From contig NZ_CP039731.1 in the NCBI RefSeq assembly GCF_005155025.1, forward strand, positions 744,001 to 808,000: a DNA stretch of 64,000 bases. The letters are read 5' to 3'. Positions 1 through 8,184 of this stretch are shown here, one piece after another. The notes beneath the pieces are model-generated. The model saw nothing but the letters and a program-made list of their open reading frames with translations, ran no database searches and was not told where the DNA came from. The first letter of the stretch is position 1; every line of letters starts with the position of its first letter. This stretch comes from Aquitalea aquatilis (GTDB lineage Bacteria; Pseudomonadota; Gammaproteobacteria; Burkholderiales; Chromobacteriaceae). The position numbers and the translations under genes are program-made.

Positions 1-2079
1 GTTGGCAACCGTCATCGCACCGCCATGCGCTTCGATGATGGTGCGGCAAATATTCAGCCCCAGGCCCAGCCCGTCTGGCTTGGTGGTAAAAAACGGGGCA
101 AAAATCTGTTCGCGCTGCTCGGGGGGAATACCCGGCCCCGCGTCAGCCACGCTGACGGTCAAAACCTGCCCCACCCGCTGGCAGCTCAGTGTAATGGCGC
201 GGCAGTGTGCCGGCTGGCCCTGCATGGCGTGCAGCGCATTGTGGATGAGATTGACCAGCACCTGCTCCAGCAATACCGTGTCGCCGCGCACCGGGGCCGC
301 CGCATCGTCCAGCAGCAGCTGCAACTGTACGCGGTGGCGTTGCAATTCCGGCTTCAGCAGCATCGCCGCATGGGAGATGACATTCTCCATCCGCAGGCTT
401 TCGTAGTGGGCCCGTTGCGGGTTGATGAACACCCGCACCCGCTTGACGATTTCACTGGCCCGCCGTGACTGCTCGACGATTTCGTCGAGGGTGCCGGCCA
501 GCATGTCGGTAGCCCCCTGCGCCGCCAGCGCACGGGCGGCAACGGCAAAATTGGACAGCGCCATCAGCGGCTGGTTAAGTTCGTGCGCCAGGGTGGAGGC
601 CATTTCACCCACGCTGGCCAGCCGGGCACTGCGTGCCAGTTGCAGCTCCTGGTCGCGCTGGCGGGCTTCGGCCTGCTTTTGCGCGGTAATGTCCACCACC
701 GAGCTCATCCAGCCACGGTGCACGCCCTGTGCATCCACCAGCGGTGCGGTGTACACCATGGTCATCACATCCCGTCCGTCCTTGTGGCGGATGCGTGATT
801 CGAAACCCTGCGGGGCAGCACGCCCCTGCAGCACTTCGTCGCTCTCGCGCGCCTGTTTTTCCAGATCATCCGGATGCCAGTAGGGATAAGGCGGCCGGCG
901 CCCCAGCAACTCTTCCGGCGCATAGCCGACCATGGCACAGAGTGCCGGATTGACATAGATGATGGTGCCCGCCGGATCCCTGGCCCGCATGCCTACCAGC
1001 AAGGAGTCTTCCATCGCCTTGCGGAAGGTGTGTGCCTCTTCCAGATCGCGCGTGCGCTCCTCCACCCGCCGCTCCAGTTCCAGCCGCGCGGCGCGCTGCT
1101 CGACAAAGCGCTTCTCGCGCAGCCGCCAGTACAGTATGCCCAGCAACAGCAGCGCCACCGCCAGGGCGCTGAGCATCAGCGCCGCCTGCCGTGCCTGCGC
1201 GACTTCCTTCATGTCGGTCGTGACCGTCAGGGTCCAGCCCAGTTCTGGCAACGGGGTATCGAGCGCAAACAGCGCGCGGCGCTGGCCTTGCACCGTGGTA
1301 TGCAGGACAAACCCTGCCCCGTCAGCGACCGGCTCGCGCTGCCAAGGCAGCACGGCAAAGCGCTCGCGGCTGCCATATTGGCGATGGCCGGTAATCCAGC
1401 GCACATCAGCCGGCGGCACCGGCTGGATACTCTGAAACAGCCATTCGGGCACCGCGCTTAGAAAGACAATGCCATGGCCATCGCGCAGCACCACCGGGTC
1501 GCTGCCACGCATCCACGCGGCCTGCAAAGGCTCCAGGCTGATCTTGACCACCACCACGCCCAGGATGACGCCCTGTACCCGCACCGGCTCGGCAATGAAC
1601 AGGCCCGACTGCCCGGTGGTCAGGCCAAGACCGTAAAACAGCCCCCGCCGGCCATGCAGGGCATCTTCGAAATAGGGCCGCTGCCGATAAGACTGGCCGA
1701 CAAAGCTCGACGGCAGCTGCCAGTTACTGGCGGCAAGCGTCAGCCCGCCACGGTCGATGAGAAACAAGGCGGCCGCTCCGGTGGTGCGCTGCAGATCGGC
1801 AAAGTAGGCATTGACCCGGCCCTGCAAGGCGGCATCCTGCGGGGTGTCGAGCAGGTTTTGTACGTCGGGCTGGCGGGCGGCGGCATAGGGCAGAAAATCG
1901 TGTTTCTCCACCAGGCCACGCAGACCCAGCACATGTGCAGCGGCGGCCTGGCGCAAGGCCACCGTTTTGGATTGCATCTCATGCTGCGCGGCCCAGTTGC
2001 CCGATGCCACGATCAGAACGAGTGCGCCGGCCAGCGTGATCAGCCTGCGCCAGTGGCGTGCATTGAACCAGGCAAGCAT
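1..2079 (-). CDS. PAS-domain sensor histidine kinase, DctB-like (3' end beyond window)
   Basis: Membrane sensor kinase read on the minus strand from ATG at 2079; about 693 residues are visible and the protein runs off the window. A first membrane segment lies at about residues 13-30, a periplasmic sensing domain follows, and a second membrane segment lies at about 292-315. A PAS domain spans about 345-465. The H-box contains LAHELNQP near residue 499, with the phospho-accepting His. An N-box (NLIHNALHAM), a G1 box (ADAGPGIP) and a G2 box (GLGLGLNICR) are present. This order and the ELNQP motif are typical of the DctB/AauS type that senses C4-dicarboxylates or acidic amino acids and phosphorylates an NtrC-family regulator. 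The regulator is probably just outside the window. The gene stands opposite a KgtP-like permease, which suggests it controls dicarboxylate uptake. Family is confident; the ligand is inferred. Confidence 0.88.
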   Translation of the reverse strand, partial: MLAWFNARHWRRLITLAGALVLIVASGNWAAQHEMQSKTVALRQAAAAHVLGLRGLVEKHDFLPYAAARQPDVQNLLDTPQDAALQGRVNAYFADLQRTTGAAALFLIDRGGLTLAASNWQLPSSFVGQSYRQRPYFEDALHGRRGLFYGLGLTTGQSGLFIAEPVRVQGVILGVVVVKISLEPLQAAWMRGSDPVVLRDGHGIVFLSAVPEWLFQSIQPVPPADVRWITGHRQYGSRERFAVLPWQREPVADGAGFVLHTTVQGQRRALFALDTPLPELGWTLTVTTDMKEVAQARQAALMLSALAVALLLLGILYWRLREKRFVEQRAARLELERRVEERTRDLEEAHTFRKAMEDSLLVGMRARDPAGTIIYVNPALCAMVGYAPEELLGRRPPYPYWHPDDLEKQARESDEVLQGRAAPQGFESRIRHKDGRDVMTMVYTAPLVDAQGVHRGWMSSVVDITAQKQAEARQRDQELQLARSARLASVGEMASTLAHELNQPLMALSNFAVAARALAAQGATDMLAGTLDEIVEQSRRASEIVKRVRVFINPQRAHYESLRMENVISHAAMLLKPELQRHRVQLQLLLDDAAAPVRGDTVLLEQVLVNLIHNALHAMQGQPAHCRAITLSCQRVGQVLTVSVADAGPGIPPEQREQIFAPFFTTKPDGLGLGLNICRTIIEAHGGAMTVAN

Positions 2080-2137
2080 GGCATTTCCCACAAGGCAGAG
2101 CAGACGAACATAACAGCTGCCCCCACGCTTTGGAACA

Positions 2138-2161
2138 CTTCTCCGTAGTCTTACGGAGAAG
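2138..2161. promoter_or_regulatory. Inverted repeat between sensor kinase and kgtP
   Basis: Perfect 10-bp arms, CTTCTCCGTA (2138-2147) and TACGGAGAAG (2152-2161), separated by GTCT. It lies between the two divergent genes, about 100 bp upstream of the permease start. The two-half-site layout with a 4-bp spacer resembles upstream activating sites of NtrC-family regulators, so it may be the binding site of the kinase's partner regulator. The function is inferred. Confidence 0.5.
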
Positions 2162-2262
2162 CATGCGACGAAGTTGCGGATGCTCGCCCGGCCCGTGGCT
2201 GCGATAGTAAAAGGCCAAAAACGGGGGAAACATGCCATCTCCCGCACAACAAAGGAGACAAT

Positions 2263-3594
2263 ATGAGCACCGCTTCCACCAGGCCGGCCAGCCAGAGCCA
2301 GGCCAGCGAACGCATTTCCGGCAAACGCTTGCGCGCCATCTTTGTCGGCTCGGCCGGCAATCTGGTCGAATGGTTCGATTTTTACTGCTATTCCGCCTTC
2401 GCCCTGTACTTTGCCAGCGCCTTTTTCCCGGCGCAGGACCCAACCGCGCAGATGATGTCCACCGCCGGCATTTTTGCCCTGGGCTTTTTCGTACGCCCCC
2501 TGGGTGGCGTGCTGTTTGGTCACCTGGGTGATCGCCACGGCCGCAAGACGGCACTGATGACTTCGGTGCTGCTGATGTGCTTTGGCTCGCTACTGATTGC
2601 CTGCGCTCCTACTTATGCCTCGGTCGGCATCCTCTCGCCGTGTATCCTGCTGCTGGCACGCCTGCTGCAAGGCCTCAGCCTGGGCGGCGAGTACGGTGCC
2701 AGTGCTACTTATCTGTCCGAAATGGCCGACTCCAAACACCGGGGTTTCTATAGCAGCTTCCAGTACGTCACCTTGATTGGCGGCCAGTTGCTGGCACTCT
2801 TGCTGCTGCTAGTGCTGCAGAAATTCCTGCTGGATGCCGCAGAACTGCGCGCCTGGGGCTGGCGCATTCCCTTTGTCATCGGTGCCGGGCTAGCCATCCT
2901 GGCCCTGCGCATGCGCCACAACATGCCGGAAACACAGTCTTTCGAAACCGCCCGCAAACAGGCAAAACCGATGGGCGGCCTGAAGCAGCTGGCACGTCAC
3001 CCCAAGGAAGTGTTGCTGGTGGTGGGCCTGACCATGGGCGGCACACTGGCCTTCTATGTCTACACCACCTATATGCAGAAATTCCTGCGCCTGTCGGTTG
3101 GCCTGACCGACGGACAAACCACCGCCGTCTCCGCCGCCTCGCTGCTGTTCGCCATGTGCTTGCAACCCCTGTACGGCGCGCTGTCCGACCGCATTGGCCG
3201 CAAGCCGCTGCTGATCGGCTTTGCCCTGTTCGGCACCCTATTTACCGTGCCGCTACTCACCGCCATCCGTCACGCCAGCGGCCCGTGGGAGGCCTTTGGC
3301 CTGATTGCCTGCGCCTGGATCATCGTCTCTGGCTATACCTCGATCAATGCGCTGGTGAAGGCCGAGCTGTTTCCCGCCACCATTCGCGCCACCGGAGTGG
3401 GCGTCCCCTACGCCTTTGCCGTATCGGTGTTTGGTGGCACTGCCGAATACCTCGCCTTGTGGTTCAAATCGATCAATATGGAAAGCGGCTTTTACTGGTA
3501 TGCCACCGCCGTGATCGGCTGCTCTTTGCTGGTCTGCTGGTTTATGCGTGACACCGCAGCCCATTCGCAGATTGATGCGGAAGCACGAGGATAA
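2263..3594 (+). CDS. kgtP: MFS metabolite/H+ symporter, KgtP (alpha-ketoglutarate permease) type
   Basis: 443-residue inner membrane transporter of the major facilitator superfamily, metabolite:H+ symporter branch. The N-terminal part has the family pattern GNLVEWFDFY, followed by the loop motif GHLGDRHGRK, the LLQGLSLGGEYG segment and a second MFS loop copy, LSDRIGRKP. These are the marks of KgtP/ProP-type symporters that take up alpha-ketoglutarate or related carboxylates with protons. ATG at 2263 has a good ribosome site (AAAGGAGA, 5-6 bases upstream). The divergent DctB-like kinase and the inverted repeat at 2138-2161 suggest induction by extracellular dicarboxylate. Family is sure; the exact substrate could be another organic acid such as shikimate, proline or citrate. 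Confidence 0.85.
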   Translation: MSTASTRPASQSQASERISGKRLRAIFVGSAGNLVEWFDFYCYSAFALYFASAFFPAQDPTAQMMSTAGIFALGFFVRPLGGVLFGHLGDRHGRKTALMTSVLLMCFGSLLIACAPTYASVGILSPCILLLARLLQGLSLGGEYGASATYLSEMADSKHRGFYSSFQYVTLIGGQLLALLLLLVLQKFLLDAAELRAWGWRIPFVIGAGLAILALRMRHNMPETQSFETARKQAKPMGGLKQLARHPKEVLLVVGLTMGGTLAFYVYTTYMQKFLRLSVGLTDGQTTAVSAASLLFAMCLQPLYGALSDRIGRKPLLIGFALFGTLFTVPLLTAIRHASGPWEAFGLIACAWIIVSGYTSINALVKAELFPATIRATGVGVPYAFAVSVFGGTAEYLALWFKSINMESGFYWYATAVIGCSLLVCWFMRDTAAHSQIDAEARG

Positions 3595-3806
3595 GCATGC
3601 GGCAGCCAGCCCGACCACAGCGGCCGGGAAGGGCTGGGGCATGACCGAATGTGGCAGCCGTCGGCAGGGGGCAGGTCACTCAGGCGATGACTGAGCGCGG
3701 TAATTTACAGCGCGCCATTGCATGAGGCCAAAGGCCCACTTGGGTCATGCTGTTCACACAATAATTTTTGGCTAGCGTTTTGACTGAAAGAACCGCTGAA
3801 AACACC

Positions 3807-3847
3807 AAAAGCACCGTTTCCACTATATGGAAAGGGTGCTTTTTTTA
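3807..3847. terminator. Rho-independent terminator (works in both directions)
   Basis: AAAGCACC pairs with GGTGCTTT, with inner arms TTTCCA/TGGAAA, then a run of T on the plus strand and A-rich sequence on the other side. It lies about 210 bp downstream of kgtP. A very similar hairpin recurs at 4607-4647. Confidence 0.75.
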
Positions 3848-3992
3848 ATCGCAGCAGACGATGAACAGGTTCTTACCGTCTGCACTGTTGTTTGAACAGT
3901 TTTTGCCTTGCCGTCACTGGACTTGGCACAAGAAGACGGCAATCCAGACAGAAACCGATCAAAAATCCCGGACCTAGCGACGACACCTTCGT

Positions 3993-4140
3993 CCCCGTCA
4001 AGCATGCCGACGGGTGGCACTGCTGCGGTTTTAAACGGCTGGCTGTTTGAGCGATTGGACGTTAGCCAATCGCGAGTTCCAGCCGTGCCGCAGCAGTGAC
4101 GGGCCCCGGAGGGGAGCCGCAGGCCATGCTTGCCCGGGGT
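3993..4140. ncRNA. Candidate structured RNA: four nested perfect stems
   Basis: A long nested fold is visible directly: CAAGCATG (3999-4006) pairs with CATGCTTG (4125-4132). Inside it CACTGCTGCGG (4018-4028) pairs with CCGCAGCAGTG (4088-4098), then CGGCTGG (4036-4042) with CCAGCCG (4079-4085), then GCGATTGG (4051-4058) with CCAATCGC (4066-4073). Outermost CCCC/GGGG at 3993 and 4136 can also pair. No convincing protein is encoded. It could be a structured RNA, a non-coding repeat element, or DNA-level palindromes of a mobile repeat; the strand is not known. Confidence 0.4.
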
Positions 4141-4152
4141 GGCCTGGGAGGT

Positions 4153-4340
4153 GAAGGAGGGATTGGCCACACAATCCCTCCTTCCCGTTTGCCGCGCGGC
4201 AGCGGCGTGAAAAACATCATCCGCGCTAGCGGATACCAGCCCGGTGTTCTCCAGCGCAAGTGCAAGGACAAAGCCAAGTTCGCGGGTCTCGCCCCGCCGT
4301 CGAGCTTCTTTCTTTTGCTTCGCCTGCCAAAAGAAAGAAG
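4153..4340. repeat. Two further perfect hairpins in the non-coding stretch
   Basis: GAAGGAGGGATTG (4153-4165) pairs with CAATCCCTCCTTC (4172-4184), 13 bp with a 6-base loop. CTTCTTTCTTTTG (4305-4317) pairs with CAAAAGAAAGAAG (4328-4340), 13 bp with a 10-base loop. Together with the fold at 3993-4140 they fill the 1.15 kb without genes between kgtP and the ArsR-type regulator. No RBS-led reading frame with a recognisable protein is seen here. Confidence 0.5.
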
Positions 4341-4606
4341 CAGCCAAAGAAAAGGCAACCCGCAGCGCTTCGAATTCCCGCCCCGGCCACACCGCCCAGC
4401 CGGAACTGGCGGCGCACTAGCGTCGCGCCGCTGCGAACAGCCGACCGCTTAAGACCCTGGGCGACATATCCGTGTCGGCTCGCACTGACGGGACCGGGTG
4501 GCAGCGCTTTTGTTTTGGCTTGCCGCAAAATAGGGCTTCTGCAGCGAATGCCATGCAGTTAAAGACTACGTGCTGGTTCTTCTGCTGGAGGAGTCGCTGA
4601 AATCAC

Positions 4607-4647
4607 AAAAAAGCACCGTTTCCCATACTTCGAGACGGTGCTTTTTT
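4607..4647. terminator. Rho-independent terminator, near copy of the one at 3807
   Basis: GCACCGTTTC and GAGACGGTGC form the stem (with T-G wobble), followed by TTTTTT on the plus strand and preceded by an A-run, so it can act in both directions. It lies downstream of the minus-strand ArsR-type gene. The sequence from CGCTGAAA to the stem matches that at about 3793-3820, so the 0.75 kb between is flanked by two related terminators. Confidence 0.7.
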
Positions 4648-4744
4648 ATTAAGTAAACAGCCCTAGCCCACTTGGGCATCTTTGATTTACCGCCACCCGC
4701 AAATAGCAGGCTTGGCTACCCCACCGTCGCCGGCGGACCACGCT

Positions 4745-5074
4745 TTATGGGGCAATATCCTTGTCGGCTTCTTGCAGGATCAGGCCAAGCAAGCCCGGAA
4801 AGCGTTGTTCAATATCCTGACGACGCAACTGGGCCATGCGGCTGTTACCGCGATCCACCTGACGGATGAGGCCGGCTTCACGCAGGATGCGAAAGTGGTG
4901 TGAACGCGTCGCCTTGCTTAACTGCAAGCCAAACGAAGTGCAATGCCGTTCGGCATATTCCACATCTTCCAGCAGCGCCTTGACCACCCGGCGACGTGTC
5001 GGGTCTGCCAGTGCCATCAATACTTTACCCAGTTCAATTTCATCCCGTTCAGGGTGGCCTTGCTCATCCGGCAT
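4745..5074 (-). CDS. ArsR-family HTH transcriptional regulator
   Basis: About 109-residue winged-helix regulator. The segment LMALADPTRRRVVKALL is the usual start of an ArsR-type HTH, and the recognition helix region reads LSKATRSHHFRILREAGLI, close to the LSHHLK/LRxAGLI pattern. No paired Cys metal site of the classical ArsR kind is obvious, so the effector is probably not a metal. I chose ATG 5074 because GGAGAGG lies just upstream; ATG 5104 in the same frame has no ribosome site. It is divergent from the AfsA-like operon, and the palindrome at 5134-5151 between them is the likely operator. It probably represses the operon and itself; that is inference. Confidence 0.8.
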   Translation of the reverse strand: MPDEQGHPERDEIELGKVLMALADPTRRRVVKALLEDVEYAERHCTSFGLQLSKATRSHHFRILREAGLIRQVDRGNSRMAQLRRQDIEQRFPGLLGLILQEADKDIAP

Positions 5075-5133
5075 TCGTTCCTCTCCAAATAATTCATTTG
5101 ACATACTGCATGATGCTGTTCTATAAAGCACTA

Positions 5134-5151
5134 GTTCGAAGATATTCGAAC
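5134..5151. promoter_or_regulatory. Perfect palindrome, likely ArsR-type operator
   Basis: GTTCGAAGATATTCGAAC has perfect 7-bp arms around GATA. It lies in the 158-bp divergent region between the ArsR-type regulator (start 5074) and the AfsA-like gene (start 5233), where it could control both promoters. A further half-like TTCGA follows at 5153. Confidence 0.6.
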
Positions 5152-5232
5152 CTTCGACAAGTGTCAAACCATATGCGCATGACGATAGTGCGAGCCGCAA
5201 GATCTAGTGCACTTAAGAGCAGGAGTTGATCG

Positions 5233-6270
5233 ATGAAGATTGATCTTGGCCACGCATCGCCGGGCCTGGCTTACGAAAGCACCGTTCCGCGTCATATGGT
5301 GCACCGCGCCGCAGTCAGCGAAGTGTTTCTGACTGGCGGCCTGCCCTGCAGTGATCTGCATTTCCAGTGCAGTGCGCAATTACCGCGCGCGCACCGCTAT
5401 TTTAGTGATCACACCCACCCGCAGTCACACTACGACATGCTGCTGTTGCTGGAGGTGTTCCGCCAGGCTTCCATTTATGTCTCGCACGCTTTTCTGCATG
5501 TCAGCATCCAGGACAAGTTTATCTATCTGGATGGCGATACCCGGCTGCTGCAACGTTCCGCGCTATTGATGCGGGATTGCCCGGCCACCGCGCTGGTGGA
5601 TGTGAAAGTAGTGGATGAGTATGTGCGCAACGGCGTGCGTGCTGGCGTGACGCTGGACATGACCTTGCTGATCCAGGGCGAGGCCGCCGCGCACAAGCGC
5701 ATGGGCATCCGCTGGCTGGATGATGCAAGCTGGAGCCGCATGCGCGCCAAGGCAATACATAAAGTTGTCGTCAATAGCGACCCGCAGATTCAACTGCCCG
5801 CTCCTGCGCAGCCCTCGCTGGTGGGACGGGCTTACGCGGGTAATGTCGTGGTGGGAGGCGCTATCCAGGAGCAGGCTGGCGCGCTGACCGTCCCGGTGAT
5901 TGTCGATCAGGGCAATGCCGGCATTTTCGATCATCCGCTCGATCATATTCCCGGCATGTTGCTGCTGGAGGCCTTCCGTCAGACCGCGCTGATCGCGGCC
6001 AATCGTTACCAGGGCATCAATCCGGAAGAGGTCTTGCTGTCGCGCTGCCAGGTGCGCTTTACCCGCTTTGGCGAATTCGGCCTCGCCACCACTTGCCGTC
6101 TGACCAGCGATGCGGTGTGCCTGGCCGACAACCATGAAACGGTGATGATGTCCTTGCTGATCGAGCAGGAAGGCCAGGTGATCGCCACGGCGTCGCTGGA
6201 ACTGGCGGCGCTGGCCGCCAGTGCCGATGTGCGCCTGACCGCGCCGCTGACGCAGACAGCAGGGGTGTGA
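5233..6270 (+). CDS. AfsA-like (ScbA/BarX/MmfL family) butyrolactone/furan signal synthase
   Basis: 345-residue protein with two AfsA-type hot-dog repeats. Repeat one (about residues 20-165) opens with the family signature VHRAAVSEVFLT and carries RAHRYFSDH and LLLLEVFRQAS. Repeat two (about 195-330) carries IFDHPLDHIPGMLLLEAFRQTA; the Glu-x-x-Arg-Gln element recurs in each, as in the AfsA family. Known AfsA enzymes (Streptomyces A-factor, MmfL in methylenomycin furans) condense a beta-ketoacyl thioester with dihydroxyacetone phosphate to a phosphorylated butenolide or furan precursor. It starts an operon with a HAD phosphatase, a P450 and an exporter, and an AGGAG site precedes ATG 5233. AfsA proteins are classically actinobacterial, so finding a complete one here is notable. 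Product structure is inferred. Confidence 0.8.
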   Translation: MKIDLGHASPGLAYESTVPRHMVHRAAVSEVFLTGGLPCSDLHFQCSAQLPRAHRYFSDHTHPQSHYDMLLLLEVFRQASIYVSHAFLHVSIQDKFIYLDGDTRLLQRSALLMRDCPATALVDVKVVDEYVRNGVRAGVTLDMTLLIQGEAAAHKRMGIRWLDDASWSRMRAKAIHKVVVNSDPQIQLPAPAQPSLVGRAYAGNVVVGGAIQEQAGALTVPVIVDQGNAGIFDHPLDHIPGMLLLEAFRQTALIAANRYQGINPEEVLLSRCQVRFTRFGEFGLATTCRLTSDAVCLADNHETVMMSLLIEQEGQVIATASLELAALAASADVRLTAPLTQTAGV

Positions 6271-6271
6271 A

Positions 6272-6952
6272 ATGCGTACTCCGAAAATGATCTGGTTTGA
6301 TTTCGGCGGCGTGCTGTCGCCACCCATTCCGGCATTGTTCCAGCAATACCAGCACAAGACCGGCCTGGCCCCGGCGGTATTGCAGCAAGCCATGCGTGAT
6401 GTGGCCGATGACATGCACCTGCCCATGCTGGCCCCGGTGGAAAATGCTGTCATCAGCGAGGCCGAATGGGGCGAGCGCCTGGAAAACGCCTTGCGCATGC
6501 GCCACCCGGACATCGATTTGTCACGCGCCCGGCTGCGCGAATTCGGTGCGCAGTGGTTTGCCGGTGTCACCCCGAATCGGGCCATGGTACAAGCGGTACG
6601 CCGCCTGAAGGCGGCGGCATACCAAGTGGGCATCCTGACCAATAATGTGCTGGAGTGGGAGCCCCACTGGCGGCCCATGCTGCGGCTGGATAGCGTGGTG
6701 GACCTGGTGGTGGACTCATGCAAGGAAGGCTGCCGCAAACCCGATGCCCGCTTTTTTGCCATTGCAGCGCAACGGGCCGCTGTCGAGCCGGCCGATTGCC
6801 TGCTGATCGATGACGTGGGCGAAAATATCGAGGCCGCGGCCAGTCTGGGCTGGCAAACCCTGTTGTTCCAAGACAATGCCCAGGCACTGCTGGAGCTGGA
6901 AAACATCACCCGGGTGGTCCTGCGTGAGCAAATGGAGCTGGCCGCATCATGA
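6272..6952 (+). CDS. HAD-superfamily hydrolase (phosphatase) of the AfsA operon
   Basis: 226-residue haloacid dehalogenase fold protein. Motif I is IWFDFGGVLS near the N-terminus, where the first Asp would be the nucleophile but the usual second Asp (DxD) is Gly. Motif II is ILTNN, the Lys of motif III is in CRKPDARFF, and motif IV is LLIDDVGENIEAA. The cap lies between about residues 17 and 95, as in subclass I. It starts one base after the afsA-like stop and overlaps the P450 start by ATGA, so the three genes are tightly coupled. In the MmfL/MmfP furan pathway a HAD phosphatase removes the phosphate left by the AfsA step, so the same role is proposed here. The DFG instead of DFD is also seen in dehalogenase and epoxide-hydrolase-like HADs, so phosphatase activity is not certain. 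Confidence 0.75.
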   Translation: MRTPKMIWFDFGGVLSPPIPALFQQYQHKTGLAPAVLQQAMRDVADDMHLPMLAPVENAVISEAEWGERLENALRMRHPDIDLSRARLREFGAQWFAGVTPNRAMVQAVRRLKAAAYQVGILTNNVLEWEPHWRPMLRLDSVVDLVVDSCKEGCRKPDARFFAIAAQRAAVEPADCLLIDDVGENIEAAASLGWQTLLFQDNAQALLELENITRVVLREQMELAAS

Positions 6953-8166
6953 ACGCACCTGTCTCTGCCTTGGCACCGGTACGGGTGGGCGACATCCCTC
7001 ATCTGGATGCCACACCGGTATATCAAACCACCAGCCCGGCCAACGGTATCGCGCGCATCATCTTGCCCAGCGGCCATGTGGCTTATCACCTGACCCGCTA
7101 TCAGGAAGTGCAGCAAGCGCTGACCGATGCCCGCTTGGTGCGGCGGCCCTGCAATACCGAGGACGGGCCGAGCTTTCTGCCCACCATCACCCCCAACGAG
7201 CTGTTACTTAACAATGATGGCGCCAGCCATGCGCGCTTGCGCAAGGTGGTGGTGAAGGATTTCAGCGCCGCCGGGGTGGCGACACTGCACCATGCGGTGG
7301 TACGGGCCACCCACGCCAGGCTGGATGCCCTGCAATCGCGGACAGGTGCGGTCGACTTGCTGGGCCTGGTGCTGGAGTCCATTCCATCAGAAGTGGACTG
7401 CCGTTTGCTGGGTATTCCACTGGCGGATCGCAGCTATTACCGGCCGTTGACCCATACCGTACAGATTGCCGACCCGCGTGATGTGCCGGAGTTGTTGCGC
7501 CAGTTCTGGCTGGTATACGACTACCTGATGGATCTGGTGACCGGCCGCCGTACCACAGTCCCCGACGGGCTGATTCACCGCTTTGTCGCCGCGCGGGACG
7601 AAAGCACGCCCCCGCTGAACGATGAAGAACTGGTCGGTATTCTGCTGGGCATTCTGATTGGCGGTGACCAGAACATCCTGACCGTGCTGTGCAAGGTGGT
7701 CTATACGCTGCTGGCCGCACCATCCTTGTGGCAGTCGCTGCATGAGCAGCCAGAGGATATTCCCGCCATGGTGGAAGAACTGCTGCGGCTGATTCCGCTG
7801 GGGACCACCTCTACCTTCCCGCGCATCGCCCTTGAAGATGTCCATGGCAGCTTTGGTGTCATCCCGGCAGGCAGCGTGGTGTATGCCGATGTGTTTGCGG
7901 CCAATCGCGATCCCGAGGTGTTTGCCGACCCCCTGCTGATTGATCCACAACGCAATGGCAGCAAGCATTTGCAGTTCGGTTACGGCATGCATCACTGCAT
8001 GGGTGCCGCGCTGGCGCGTATGGAAATCACCACCGTGCTGGAAATACTGCTGCAGCGCATGCCAGACCTGCAACTGGCGGTGCCCGCCGCCAGCGTGCCA
8101 TGGACCGACGGCACCATTCTGCGCAGGCCCTCATCCCTGCCGGTCTGTGGGTCAACCCTTCGTTAA
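6949..8166 (+). CDS. Cytochrome P450
   Basis: 405-residue soluble bacterial P450. The heme loop FGYGMHHCMGAALAR near residue 348 contains the Cys thiolate, and the K-helix ExxR is in MVEELLRLIP. The I-helix reads ILIGGDQN where most P450s have AGx(D/E)T(T/S), so the Thr that helps protonate the bound oxygen is replaced by Gln/Asn. It overlaps the HAD gene by ATGA and lies 18 bp before the exporter. It probably hydroxylates or oxidises the AfsA-derived molecule, as P450s do in avenolide-type signal pathways. An electron-donor gene is not encoded nearby, so it must borrow ferredoxin and reductase. The altered I-helix could mean unusual chemistry, for example peroxide use or a substrate-supplied hydroxyl. 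Confidence 0.88.
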   Translation: MNAPVSALAPVRVGDIPHLDATPVYQTTSPANGIARIILPSGHVAYHLTRYQEVQQALTDARLVRRPCNTEDGPSFLPTITPNELLLNNDGASHARLRKVVVKDFSAAGVATLHHAVVRATHARLDALQSRTGAVDLLGLVLESIPSEVDCRLLGIPLADRSYYRPLTHTVQIADPRDVPELLRQFWLVYDYLMDLVTGRRTTVPDGLIHRFVAARDESTPPLNDEELVGILLGILIGGDQNILTVLCKVVYTLLAAPSLWQSLHEQPEDIPAMVEELLRLIPLGTTSTFPRIALEDVHGSFGVIPAGSVVYADVFAANRDPEVFADPLLIDPQRNGSKHLQFGYGMHHCMGAALARMEITTVLEILLQRMPDLQLAVPAASVPWTDGTILRRPSSLPVCGSTLR

Positions 8167-8184
8167 CAGGAAACGAGAATTACC

